A program made the position numbers and the translations under genes. Of a stretch of DNA of 64,000 nucleotides, positions 14,951-23,239 are shown piece after piece. The DNA comes from JAHEEL01 sp963836085. Lineage in GTDB: Bacteria; Actinomycetota; Acidimicrobiia; Spongiisociales; UBA5794. A model generated the notes under the pieces. That model searched no databases, was not told the origin of the DNA, and was given only the letters and a program-made list of their open reading frames with translations. Position 1 is the stretch's first letter. Each line of letters opens with the position of its first letter. The stretch is from NCBI GenBank assembly GCA_963836085.1, contig CAWIHT010000002.1, positions 1 to 64,000 on the forward strand, given 5' to 3'.

Positions 14951-16849
14951 ATGAACAGACTTGCCGTCACCGTACTGGGTATCGTCGCTGCGGTCGGTGC
15001 CAGCGGAATCGTGTTCATCGGCATCAACAAGCTGTTCGACCTCACAGAGGATCGGTACCCGCTATACAGTGGCATCGCCGGAGGAATCCTCTCCGGAGGC
15101 GTGTTTGCGCTGCTCTGGGGGAACCGAATGCTGCAGTCACCCGTGGCAGTGACCATCGCGGCAGTCATTCTCGGCGCCGCAATCGGATTTGCCCTGGGCA
15201 CGCTCGAACAGAGCACACAACGATTGGCTGCCGGCATCGCAGGTGGCGTTGCCCTCGGCCTGTTGCTTGGCTTCTCGGCGCAGGAGACGGTGTGGCCGTC
15301 ACTCGACCCGATCAAGATCATCATCGGTCTACTGATCGGCACCGGCCTCGGCTTCCTGCTGTGGGTGAGCGGTGGACGGCAGCAGAGCATGATGGTATCG
15401 AGGCTCTCCGCCGGCGCCGCTATCGGCTGGCTTCTCGGCGCCTGGGTCGCCACTACCTTGGACGGCTCACGGGCCGAGGTCATCGTCGTAGCCGTTGTGC
15501 TTGGAGGATTGATGGGAGTGGCCCTCGGCGGGCGCCCTCATCCGGATCAGAAGGAGAGGGGGGAGATCGCCGCCGGAAGCCGCAAGTACATCTTCCTCGT
15601 ACCTGCACTGGTTTTCGTGTCCGCAGCCCTCGTGATTCCATTGGGCCGAACCATCTGGCTCGGCTTCCTCACCGGCAACCCCAGGGAGCTCACGTGGACC
15701 GGACTCAGCAACTACACGGAGCTGTTGACCGATCCCGGGATGATCAGTTTCGGCAGCTTCGGCGGAATTATCGGGAGCAGGCTCTTCTGGGGCGCTGTCT
15801 TGCTGCTCGGCTTGGGAGCGGTCATCGGCAGATGGCTCGGGCGCCGCGTGGGGATGAACTTCTCCGCCGGCGGTGGTAGCCTCACCCTGCTGGCCGCCGG
15901 CGCGATCTTGCTGGGGTTCGCGATCTTCACCAGTCTCCGTGGGACCATCCCCAACAACCTCTGGTGGATCTTCTCCGTGATCATCTTCGCGGTGTCGCTG
16001 GGTCTTGTTGTAGCGGTCCTGGCCGACCGCTCCAAAGGCGAGAATATCGCAAAGTCGCTGATCTTCCTCCCCATGGCGATCAGTTTCGTCGGAGCCTCGG
16101 TCATCTGGCGTCTCATCTACGTCGCCCGTCCTCCCCAGGACCCGCAGACCGGCGTGGCCAACGCGCTCTGGGTCATGCTTGGCGAGTGGAGCAACTCTGG
16201 TCCAATCAGCGCAATGGTCTCACTCATACTGGCCCTCATCGTCGCTGGACTCCTCTATCTGGCGTGGCGGGCGTGGCAGGCAGATTCCAGCGCCATCCTC
16301 GCTGGTTCGCTTGTGATCAGCGCAGCACTGGGCTATCTGATCTTCCGGTTCCTCGGACCGGGCATCGGCGGATTCGCAGTCAGCGAAGTCACCGGCGAGA
16401 TCATCGCCGATCCCATCCTGTTCATACAGGAGAGTCCCTTTAACAACTTCTGGATGATGGTCGTATTCATTTGGATTCAGACCGGCTTTGCAATGGTGAT
16501 CTTCTCGGCCGCGATCAAGGCCGTACCCGATGACTTGCTCGAAGCAGCCAGAATTGACGGCGCCACCGAGTCGCAAACCTTCTGGCGGGTGACGGTGCCA
16601 CAGATTGCCCCCACCATCGGGGTGGTGATCACGACACTCATCGTCACGGTGCTGAAGGTGTTTGACATTCCCAAGGTCATGACCAACGGCAACTTCGACA
16701 CCCAGGTGCTGGCCAACGAGATGTGGCAGCGGGCCTTCACCGAGCTGAACTTCGGTCTCGGGTCTGCGGTTGCGGTGCTCCTGTTCATCGGCGTTCTCCC
16801 GGTGATGGCCATGAACATCCGCCGGATGCAGAGAGAGAGGCTGGGATGA
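14951..16849 (+). CDS. ABC sugar importer permease, MalF/AglF-like, with extra N-terminal membrane domain
   Basis: The 632-residue integral membrane protein has two parts. Residues 1 to about 205 are several Gly/Ala-rich hydrophobic helices (for example GGILSGGVFALLWG and GIAGGVALGLLLGFSA), absent from ordinary sugar permeases of about 300-430 residues. From about 215 on it is a MalF/AglF-type permease with the EAA loop EAARIDGATESQTFWRVTVP that contacts the ATPase. The start is ATG 14951 after CGGGAGGGAG. The stop overlaps the next permease start (ATGA). The role of the N-terminal membrane domain is unknown. Confidence 0.85.
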   Translation: MNRLAVTVLGIVAAVGASGIVFIGINKLFDLTEDRYPLYSGIAGGILSGGVFALLWGNRMLQSPVAVTIAAVILGAAIGFALGTLEQSTQRLAAGIAGGVALGLLLGFSAQETVWPSLDPIKIIIGLLIGTGLGFLLWVSGGRQQSMMVSRLSAGAAIGWLLGAWVATTLDGSRAEVIVVAVVLGGLMGVALGGRPHPDQKERGEIAAGSRKYIFLVPALVFVSAALVIPLGRTIWLGFLTGNPRELTWTGLSNYTELLTDPGMISFGSFGGIIGSRLFWGAVLLLGLGAVIGRWLGRRVGMNFSAGGGSLTLLAAGAILLGFAIFTSLRGTIPNNLWWIFSVIIFAVSLGLVVAVLADRSKGENIAKSLIFLPMAISFVGASVIWRLIYVARPPQDPQTGVANALWVMLGEWSNSGPISAMVSLILALIVAGLLYLAWRAWQADSSAILAGSLVISAALGYLIFRFLGPGIGGFAVSEVTGEIIADPILFIQESPFNNFWMMVVFIWIQTGFAMVIFSAAIKAVPDDLLEAARIDGATESQTFWRVTVPQIAPTIGVVITTLIVTVLKVFDIPKVMTNGNFDTQVLANEMWQRAFTELNFGLGSAVAVLLFIGVLPVMAMNIRRMQRERLG

Positions 16850-17827
16850 CCAACACAGCAGAAAAGACGAGGGCAGCGGCAACAGTCTCTGCGCGCCGCC
16901 CGCTCGGGGATCGAATCTACCGGTTCCTCCGCTCGATACCAACTTGGGTCCTTTGGGTGATGGTCATGCTGTGGACGATTCCCACGTTCAGCTTGTTCGT
17001 GAACTCCTTTCGGACCCGGGACGCCCAGCGCGGGAGTGGATTCTGGAACGCCTTGTCGGACAATGCGAACGGGTGGCAATTCCCGACGCTCGAGAACTAC
17101 CAAGAAGTCCTGTTCCCCGATGTGGGTGCGGGACTTGGCAATGCGTTGCTCAATTCGGCAGCAATCGCAATCGTCGCCACCATTATCCCGATCGCTATCG
17201 CGGCATTCGCTGCCTATGCGTTTGCATGGATTGACTTCCGCGGCCGTGAGTGGCTGTTCATCGCCACCGTGGCTCTGCTGGCAGTCCCCTCGCAGGTGGC
17301 GCTCATTCCGCTCCTGACTGCCTACTCCACCGGAGTAGCGTTGACGCTGCCGGTGATTGGAAAGACCATCACGGTCTTCCCTGATCTGAACCTTGTCGGG
17401 AACAATCCCTGCCGTATGGCTCACTCATACGGGCTTTGCGATGCCATTTGCGATCTTCCTGCTGCACAACTACATAGCCGGTCTGCCCAAGGATCTGTTC
17501 GAGTCGGCACGAATCGACGGCGCCGACCACTTCAAGATCTTCTTCAGGCTGGTGGTGCCGCTCTCCGTTCCGGTGCTCGCAGCTTTTGCGATCTTCCAGT
17601 TCCTGTGGACCTGGAACGACTACCTCATTGCCCTGACCATGATTGGGGGCAATCGAGAGGCCTTGCCGGGCACCATCGTCGTGGCCTCGCTGGCCGGCGA
17701 GTTTGGATCGCGGGAGAATCTGCTTAGCGCAGGAGCGTTCGTGATCACCGTCGTGCCGGTCCTGGTGTTCTTTGCGCTGCAACGGTTCTTCGTGCGAGGA
17801 ATCACAGCAGGCTCAGTCAAGGGCTAG
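16846..17827 (+). CDS. ABC sugar importer permease, MalG/AglG-like (one frameshift)
   Basis: The second permease starts at ATG 16846, overlapping the first permease by four bases. The first frame carries helices up to FPDLNLVG; the next frame continues without loss as TIPAVWLTHTGFAMPFAIF, then the EAA loop ESARIDGADHFKIFFRLVVP and the terminal GITAGSVKG typical of MalG-type proteins. Removing one G from the run at 17398-17400 restores a single 326-residue protein of normal length. A strong terminator follows. No ATPase gene is nearby, so an ATPase encoded elsewhere must energise the importer. Confidence 0.85.
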
Positions 17828-17847
17828 GAAGAGAATCTACGAGCACG

Positions 17848-17880
17848 GAAGCGGCCCCCTTCCGGGGGTCGCTTCTTGTT
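17848..17880 (+). terminator. Rho-independent terminator of the sugar importer operon
   Basis: GAAGCGGCCCCC (17848-17859), loop TTCC, and GGGGGTCGCTTC (17864-17875) make a 12-bp stem with one G-T pair, followed by TTGTT. It lies 20 bases after the permease stop. Confidence 0.85.
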
Positions 17881-18516
17881 GCTCGCGGCGGCTCTGGCAA
17901 CCCAGGATTGAGGCGTGCGGGTGCGGGTCCATGTACGGATGAGGTACCTGCGAACCCGGGGTTCTGGCGTGCGTTCTGCTGCTCCACGGCCTCGTCTGTC
18001 GGGAAGGTGTCGGTGACCACGCCGGGGAACTCACCGCTCTGAGTATTAGCGAAGAACTGCTGATCGGCCGCGACAGCGATGTCGGCAAGCCGGGCGCACT
18101 GACGCACGAACTTCGCGGTGCGCAAGTGATGCATGCCAACCCCGGCATCAGTGCCTCGGTCGGCAAGGGTCTGGCCCGGCTCGCACCGACCGGCACCGTT
18201 GGCTGGTATCCGTGTGAGGATCGACACCCATACTGAGCGTTCGGGGAGCAGCAAAACCACCTCCACCCGCTGTCGCGTGGGGAACGAAGTCGCCAAAGGA
18301 TTCTTCGGGGGGCAACGACCTGAGTTTCGAAACCCGCAGTAGGTCCAACAGCCGCTCGGTCGATGCGTCTGTTCGCTGGCAACGTTACGTCACGAGTGTC
18401 AGCGACACTGGCAGCGGGCTTGAGGCTGTCGTCACTGTGGCGAGTGTCAACGAAGACCTCTGTGGCAACCCTGAACCGCCCCGGGACAGACCAGAGCCTC
18501 CAGGCAACCCGGAGCG
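17881..18516. other. Stretch without a confident gene
   Basis: About 640 bases separate the importer terminator from the SemiSWEET gene. A minus-strand frame (17817-18296, 159 codons) covers part of it but runs across the terminator, has no recognisable domain and no clear ribosome binding site. A plus-strand frame ending near 18237 also shows no known motif. It may be decayed accessory sequence. Confidence 0.4.
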
Positions 18517-18798
18517 CTAGATGGCTTTGTTGCGTTGTGGGCTGCGGTACGCGAGGGCGATGAGCAGCGTCGCTGTCGTTGCGACGATCGACACGGTGCA
18601 GGTGATGATTAGGAACCGGTTGGCGATCGAGACGCCGTAGACGAGATACAGCGCGACACCGACCACGAGGACGATGAGATACAGGATCGAGACATCACTC
18701 GACGAGCGTCGTTGCCTGATCTTGCGAGCTTGGAGGAGTGGAGCGAGTGACATGAACACGCCGTAGGTGGTGGCGACGACCTCGATGGCTGACAGCAT
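18517..18798 (-). CDS. SemiSWEET (PQ-loop) sugar transporter
   Basis: A 93-residue membrane protein with three predicted helices, the size of a SemiSWEET half-transporter. The PQ-loop-like segment SLAPLLQARKIRQRRSSSDVS links helix 1 to helix 2, and helices 2 and 3 (YLIVLVVGVALYLVYGV, TCTVSIVATTATLLIALAY) follow. SemiSWEETs dimerise and pass mono- or disaccharides along their gradient. The start at ATG 18798 is supported by AAGGAG upstream; an upstream in-frame ATG at 18909 would add an unrelated leader. It lies near the sugar importer, but its substrate is unknown. Confidence 0.75.
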   Translation of the reverse strand: MLSAIEVVATTYGVFMSLAPLLQARKIRQRRSSSDVSILYLIVLVVGVALYLVYGVSIANRFLIITCTVSIVATTATLLIALAYRSPQRNKAI

Positions 18799-18901
18799 CG
18801 GTGACACTCCTTGCCGGAGGTTGCATAGGGCCTTGCCCAGATCGTACCCAATCAGGCTCACGAGGCCCCACACATCCAACAGGAGAGTCCGATATGACTG
18901 G

Positions 18902-19162
18902 TCATCCACCGACGATGCGTCGGTCGGTCAGGATGGCGTAGATGTACCTCGGGCCGTTCAGGTCACGAATGTCGTCTGGTCCAGCGAGCGGCATTCGATT
19001 GAAGGCCTCGGCAATCTGTCTCCGTGATAGATCTTGGTTGGCGGTGTCCAGATAGATCGTGTCGCCGCTCACCGAGTAGGTGAAGGACTGGCTTTGCTGT
19101 AGGTGAAACGCCTCACCCGAGCAGCGGATGATCCGACTCCACAACACATCGATCGGGGCCAT
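18902..19162 (-). CDS. Small conserved hypothetical protein
   Basis: An 86-residue soluble protein (95 if the first ATG at 19189 is used). It reads as a compact alpha/beta domain: FHLQQSQSFTYSVSGDTIYL, then ISRRQIAEAFNRMPLAGP in sense and a closing RYIYAILTDRRI strand. I recall similar unnamed small proteins in diverse bacteria but cannot attach a family name. It lies upstream of the SemiSWEET gene on the same strand and may be co-transcribed with it. No signal peptide or membrane segment is present. Confidence 0.5.
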   Translation of the reverse strand: MAPIDVLWSRIIRCSGEAFHLQQSQSFTYSVSGDTIYLDTANQDLSRRQIAEAFNRMPLAGPDDIRDLNGPRYIYAILTDRRIVGG

Positions 19163-19189
19163 GGGCGCATCGTAGCCCCACGCCACCAC

Positions 19190-19515
19190 ACCCCCGTATC
19201 CGTCGATGTGAGAGATCAGTCGCAGCGTGGTAGCTCAGCTTCCGCAGAGTCGAAGAATGCGGCCCCTTTGGAGCCGGTCCGTCTCCTGGCGAGCTGGCCT
19301 GTCGGGTCCGTCCGCCGAGCATCGGCCGGTCCGGCTCGGTATCATTCTCGGCCAGCGCACCCATGGGCCAACCGAGAAGCGCCGTCTTCTCCTGAAAGCC
19401 TGGTCAGTGGGTGCGCTTCTCTGTGCCCCGGTCGCCGCCCATAGGGCAGGATGTGGGCAATCCGTGGGGGGGGGACGGTGGGTGGCTGATCTGGGACTGT
19501 GCGTGGCGGTGGGCA
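19190..19515. other. Stretch without a confident gene
   Basis: About 325 bases between two minus-strand genes. Short frames on both strands lack recognisable domains. It includes a run of nine G residues near 19470 and a weak foldback around gcgcacccatgggc. A tRNA-like opening near 19229 has no matching T arm. Confidence 0.4.
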
Positions 19516-20823
19516 CTAGTTGGGGTGATGCCAGACGGCTGCATTGGTGCTGGCGATGTCGCCGGAGTATCCGACTGCGATGATCCACTCCGTACTAGCT
19601 GCGAGGCTGTGAATCTCCTGGAGACCTTCGGCGATGAGGCCCGGATCGCTGGACTTGGCCCATGCCAGGCCGTCCGCCGAATCCCACACTTGAGCGTCAC
19701 GGTCTTCGATCCGTTCGTAGCCGACGGCCATGAGGCCTCCGTCCACTTCGAAGACCTGAGCAACGGCTTGGTCTCCAGGTCCACCGAACGCGTCCCCGGT
19801 GTCGACCCGTGTCCACGATCCACCGTCAGACGAGATCCAGACAACGCCGTCGAAATCGCTGCCGGGCTTCTCTCTGCCAACTGCCACCAATCCCGGACCG
19901 CCAACGGTGACGCTCTCCATGGCTTGGTCCCCGGAACTTGTCAACGTCCCGTCCGTGTCGACCACGCGCGACCAAACCAGTCCGTCAGGCGACGTCCACA
20001 CGGCAGCATCAAGATCGTCGCCCGAGCTATCGCCGCCGACCGCCACCAATCCTGAGTCGCTGACCGTCACGCTCGCCATGAACTGCCACCTGTCGCCGCC
20101 GAGCACTTGGTCACTATGCGCAACCCGTGTCCACGCGAGACCGTCTTGTGATGTCCACACTGCAGCAACCCCTGTATCGACCGAGCCGACAGAACCGACC
20201 GCTACAAGACCAGGCCCACCTGCCACAACATCTGCCATGTGGTGATCACCCGCGCCTGAGAAGTCGCCGGAATCATCGGGTACGCGAGTCCAGCGCAGCC
20301 CATCGGTTGATGTCCACACCGCAGCGTCGTCCTTGTGGAGTCCCGGCGCTGACGTACCAACAGCGACGAGACCCGGCCCGCCGGTCGTCACCGTATTCAT
20401 CGTCTGCCATCCGTCGGCGTTGAGTCCGTCAGGGTCATCAACCCTGGACCACACCAGGCCGTCGGCCGACACCCACACGGCAGCATCCCTGCCAACCTCG
20501 CCTCCGTCACCGCCCACAGCGACGAATCCGCCGTCCCATCTGACAACGCTGTTCATCTCCTGGCTGCCGTCGCTCCTGGACAAGTCTGCCGACGCCGGAA
20601 CCTGGACCCATCCGGCGGTCGCCACCGGGCCGTCAACCGAGGGCGCCTCCGATGACACTCTCGTAGTGGCGACCGGAGCCTCAGTCGCTGCCGGAGGGGT
20701 CGTTGTCGTTGCCGCGAGTGTCGTGTCCGCAGCGTCGTCGTCGTTGCCACCGCATCCCAGCAGGAGCAGTACTACTAAAACGAGTGGAACGAACCGGGGG
20801 AGACACCGTGGCCGCATGGTCAA
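19516..20823 (-). CDS. Beta-propeller lipoprotein (repeat protein)
   Basis: The 435-residue product has a lipoprotein signal ending VVLLLLGCGG, a Thr/Ala/Pro linker to about residue 60, and then about seven repeats of 50-55 residues. Each repeat contains a variant of GGPGLVAVG, then DAAVWTSxDGLxWTRV, like the blades of BNR/sialidase-type propellers. Such proteins usually sit on the cell surface and bind ligands or partners; no catalytic set is visible. The pattern is common as an 'exo-alpha-sialidase-like' protein in Acidimicrobiia. A dispersed repeat lies about 110 bases upstream. Confidence 0.75.
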   Translation of the reverse strand: MTMRPRCLPRFVPLVLVVLLLLGCGGNDDDAADTTLAATTTTPPAATEAPVATTRVSSEAPSVDGPVATAGWVQVPASADLSRSDGSQEMNSVVRWDGGFVAVGGDGGEVGRDAAVWVSADGLVWSRVDDPDGLNADGWQTMNTVTTGGPGLVAVGTSAPGLHKDDAAVWTSTDGLRWTRVPDDSGDFSGAGDHHMADVVAGGPGLVAVGSVGSVDTGVAAVWTSQDGLAWTRVAHSDQVLGGDRWQFMASVTVSDSGLVAVGGDSSGDDLDAAVWTSPDGLVWSRVVDTDGTLTSSGDQAMESVTVGGPGLVAVGREKPGSDFDGVVWISSDGGSWTRVDTGDAFGGPGDQAVAQVFEVDGGLMAVGYERIEDRDAQVWDSADGLAWAKSSDPGLIAEGLQEIHSLAASTEWIIAVGYSGDIASTNAAVWHHPN

Positions 20824-21443
20824 ACCTCCGAGCCAGCGAACGGACCGTCATCCCCACAGTGGCCGACCGCCGCTCGGCCGGACCAGGGCACTTCGGCCCC
20901 AATCCACCGCGCCCATATCCGGCTGGGAGGGATGATGTGGTTGGTGTTGCACGCCCCCGTTGGGTGGTGAGGGCCGGGGTTTGAGCGTGTCTAACTCGGG
21001 CGGGTGGTCTGCTCGGTCCCGTGTCTGAAGGCCGCGATCGTGTTGCTTCTGCGTGGAGTGAGGGACGCTGCGTGCCTGCATGAGGTGAAGGAGGGACAGC
21101 GCGACGTGCTGGTCTCGGGGTCGGTGTGGTTGTGGTCGCCGAATCGCGTTCGGCGGCCTGAGGAACCATCGGCGGCGGCGACGGGATCGATCCTGAGGAA
21201 CATGCGGGGCCGGCGGACGCGTATGCCGGGTTCCTCTACTTCTCCAATCACCACCGAGGCCACCGATCACTCGGCCTGGCACCCCCAGCCAGCATGGTCC
21301 AGGGCAACCTCCCCGAAGAGCACACCTAGCCAGGACATCTCCGTCGTGGTATATCTGGGGTACAAGGGGAGTATCCCGCAACACGCAGCGCCGTCAATAC
21401 GGCCGCAAGGCCCGGTCTGCTGGCCCCTTCTCGGGGCGGGAGA
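20824..21443. other. Stretch without a confident gene
   Basis: Roughly 620 bases upstream of the lipoprotein (minus strand) and of the zinc-finger genes (plus strand). It holds the second copy of the dispersed repeat (20919-20985). Reading frames on both strands, including 21004-21618 plus and 20848-21384 minus, are Arg/Pro/Ser-rich and lack known motifs, so they are regarded as non-coding. A GC-rich foldback lies near 21405-21440. Confidence 0.4.
20919..20985. repeat. Dispersed repeat copy 2 (upstream of a lipoprotein gene)
   Basis: Matches 2929-2999 with about 85 percent identity over the core by eye (gatgatgtgg, then tggtgttgcacgcccc). It is placed similarly, upstream of a minus-strand lipoprotein gene. 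Confidence 0.5.
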
Positions 21444-21480
21444 GACCTTCGCGATAGACGATGAACGTCCCACGAAGGTC
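21444..21480. promoter_or_regulatory. Dyad just upstream of the first TraR/DksA-like gene
   Basis: GACCTTCG at 21444-21451 and CGAAGGTC at 21473-21480 are perfect reverse complements. The second arm ends directly before the AGGAG ribosome binding site at 21481-21485. It could be an operator or an RNA hairpin that limits access to the ribosome binding site. Confidence 0.4.
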
Positions 21481-21491
21481 AGGAGTCCGCA

Positions 21492-21962
21492 ATGCTCGTT
21501 CCCCCTACCCGAATCGCACCGAGGACGATCGCTGGCCTTGTCGATCTCCTGCTGGCCCGCCAAGCATCGATCTCGCGGCGCGCCGACGCCTTGCGGAGCG
21601 AGGTTGTTGATGCGTTGATCGAGCGAGATCGCAGTGACCTGTTCGACCACGATGACCCATCTGTGGATTTCGATGCGACGGTTGCCCTGATGCAGGTGCA
21701 GCGGACCGAGCAGCGGCTGTGGGAGGTCGATCAGGCCTTGGCTCGGGTCGCCGACGGAACCTTCGGATGCTGCACAGTCTGTGGCAGCCGGATCCCTCTT
21801 GAAAGGCTCCGGGTGCTGCCGGCCACGGCGACATGCGTTGCCTGCAGCGACCGATCATCTCGACGCACCTGGCGTGTCGACGGGCATCGCTTGCCAGCCG
21901 ACGCGGAACGGATTCGATCGTCCGCGTTGCCGGGCATGGTGGCTGCGGGTGCGGGACGATGA
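21492..21962 (+). CDS. TraR/DksA-type C4 zinc-finger protein
   Basis: A 156-residue protein with a helical coiled-coil-like first half and a C4 zinc finger at about 97-121 (CTVCGSRIPLERLRVLPAT, then CVAC). Proteins of this type bind the RNA polymerase secondary channel or act as small stress regulators. DksA hallmark acidic residues at the coiled-coil tip are not obvious, so polymerase binding is uncertain. The ATG follows AGGAG by seven bases. The stop overlaps the start of a second zinc-finger gene (ATGA), so the two are translationally coupled. Confidence 0.75.
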   Translation: MLVPPTRIAPRTIAGLVDLLLARQASISRRADALRSEVVDALIERDRSDLFDHDDPSVDFDATVALMQVQRTEQRLWEVDQALARVADGTFGCCTVCGSRIPLERLRVLPATATCVACSDRSSRRTWRVDGHRLPADAERIRSSALPGMVAAGAGR

Positions 21963-22273
21963 GGGTGTGCTCGAGCGCGGAATTCCAACTCCAGAGCCGA
22001 CTCATCGCTGAGAGTCACCGATATGCGGGTTTGCTCGAGGAACTGCGGGCCGCTGCGACCAGTCGTTCCGACTACGAGCCGCACGATGTCACCGACGACG
22101 AGGCAGCGATCCAGGCCGACGCTATCGAGGGCCGTCTTGCGGCGATCCGCGACGCCTTGGAACGAATCGAATCGGGCAGCTATGGCCGGTGCCTGACCTG
22201 CGACACAGCAATCGCCGAGGAGCGTCTTGACGCTGTTCCCACTACCACCGTATGCCGGACGTGCGCAGGATGA
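21959..22273 (+). CDS. Second TraR/DksA-type C4 zinc-finger protein
   Basis: A 104-residue relative of the preceding protein with CLTCDTAIAEERLDAVPTT and a closing CRTC as the four zinc ligands near its end. The N-terminal half is helical, with IQADAIEGRLAAIRDALERIESGSYGRC, which is the usual run into the finger. The start at ATG 21959 overlaps the previous stop, which argues against longer frames from 21833. The two may form a heterodimer or act in succession. The CBS-BON gene follows 72 bases later and is probably co-transcribed. Confidence 0.75.
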   Translation: MRVCSSAEFQLQSRLIAESHRYAGLLEELRAAATSRSDYEPHDVTDDEAAIQADAIEGRLAAIRDALERIESGSYGRCLTCDTAIAEERLDAVPTTTVCRTCAG

Positions 22274-22345
22274 GCGGCAGCGACCGGAGCGCCGATCCCG
22301 TGGCGAGCGAGCGGTCACTCGATGGGATTGGGCGAGGAGGGGACG

Positions 22346-23110
22346 ATGCACACTGTTGAAGGGGCAATGACCGAACATGTCGTGACTGTGTGGCCGGAAG
22401 CATCGGCGACCGTTGCGGCAAGAATCATGCGTGATGTTGGGGTCAGCGGGCTGCCGGTCGTCGACGGAGAGGGTTGCGTGGTCGGGATCCTCACCGAGGC
22501 CGACCTGCTGCATCGTGCCGTCGTTGCAGACCCAGCCGAGATCGACACCAAACCACGTGTCCGTGACTGGCCGTCGGCGACCGTGGCCGACCTGATGAGC
22601 CGGGATGTGTTGGGGCTGCGCCGGGACGATCCTTTGGCGAAGGCGGCCCGACTGATGGAGAAGGCACGAGTGCGACGCCTGGTCGTTGTCGGGGATGGAT
22701 TCGCTCTCGAGGGCATCATCTCGCGTAGCGACGTCGTCGCTGCCCTCGCGCGATCCGACGCCGATATCGGAGCGGAGATCCGCACTCGCGTGATCGATCA
22801 AGTCCTCGGTCTTGACCCGGAAGATCTCGACGTGTCGGTGAGCCAAGGCGTCGTCAGTCTGATCGGTGTCGTCGCCCAACGACGAGAGGCGGTCCGGCTG
22901 GAGAGGCTCGTCGGCAGAGTCCTCGGGGTGAGCAGCGTGGAGAGCGCAGTTCGTTGGAAAGCCGACACCATGGCTCGGGGACGGAGGCCGAGGTTCGCTC
23001 TCTTCGCCAACACCGGGGGAGAAGAGGGCACGCGATCCGAAGCGCCGGCAGCCACCGAACTCGACGATCGAGACCGAGGCGCCACGTCCAGCGACGAAGG
23101 AGCGGTATAG
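22346..23110 (+). CDS. CBS-pair plus BON-domain protein
   Basis: The 254-residue protein contains two CBS domains (about 5-60 and 80-135), with the typical VSGLPVVDGEGCVVGILTEAD and RRLVVVGDGFALEGIISRSD patterns. A BON domain follows (about 150-210: VIDQVLGLDPEDLDVSVSQG and VVSLIGVVAQRREAVRLERL in order). CBS pairs sense adenosine nucleotides; BON domains bind membranes or partners. The Arg/Glu-rich tail is likely disordered. The ATG at 22346 has GAGGAGGGG upstream. With the TraR/DksA pair it looks like a small stress or energy-sensing group. Confidence 0.8.
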   Translation: MHTVEGAMTEHVVTVWPEASATVAARIMRDVGVSGLPVVDGEGCVVGILTEADLLHRAVVADPAEIDTKPRVRDWPSATVADLMSRDVLGLRRDDPLAKAARLMEKARVRRLVVVGDGFALEGIISRSDVVAALARSDADIGAEIRTRVIDQVLGLDPEDLDVSVSQGVVSLIGVVAQRREAVRLERLVGRVLGVSSVESAVRWKADTMARGRRPRFALFANTGGEEGTRSEAPAATELDDRDRGATSSDEGAV

Positions 23111-23177
23111 CGGTCCGCCGTTGGTGGGCGAGCCACCGATCCAGGTACAAGCCATAGCTTGGAGGATTCATCATACA

Positions 23178-23230
23178 ATACAAGTAATAGATTGTAGAAA
23201 GAGGTCGATTCTACAATCTATGCCTTGTAT
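23178..23230. promoter_or_regulatory. Nested palindrome, probable operator of the mobile mystery A/B pair
   Basis: ATAGATTGTAGAA (23187-23199) and TTCTACAATCTAT (23209-23221) are perfect 13-base inverted arms around a nine-base centre. Outside them ATACAAG (23178-23184) and CTTGTAT (23224-23230) add a second dyad on the same axis. The stretch is AT-rich in a GC-rich genome and lies directly before the start codon of the XRE regulator, which suggests autoregulation. Confidence 0.8.
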
Positions 23231-23239
23231 TATGGGTCC

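Noticed and set aside
17817..18296. Minus-strand frame of 159 codons after the importer operon
   Set aside because: It crosses the terminator stem, lacks a ribosome binding site and recognisable motifs.
19229..19300. tRNA-like opening (ggtagctcag)
   Set aside because: No D arm closes, no T arm with GTTCRA, and no matching acceptor stem follows.
21004..21618. Plus-strand frame of 204 codons upstream of the zinc-finger genes
   Set aside because: Low-complexity Ser/Pro/Arg composition, no motif, and it overlaps the start of a clear TraR/DksA-like gene.
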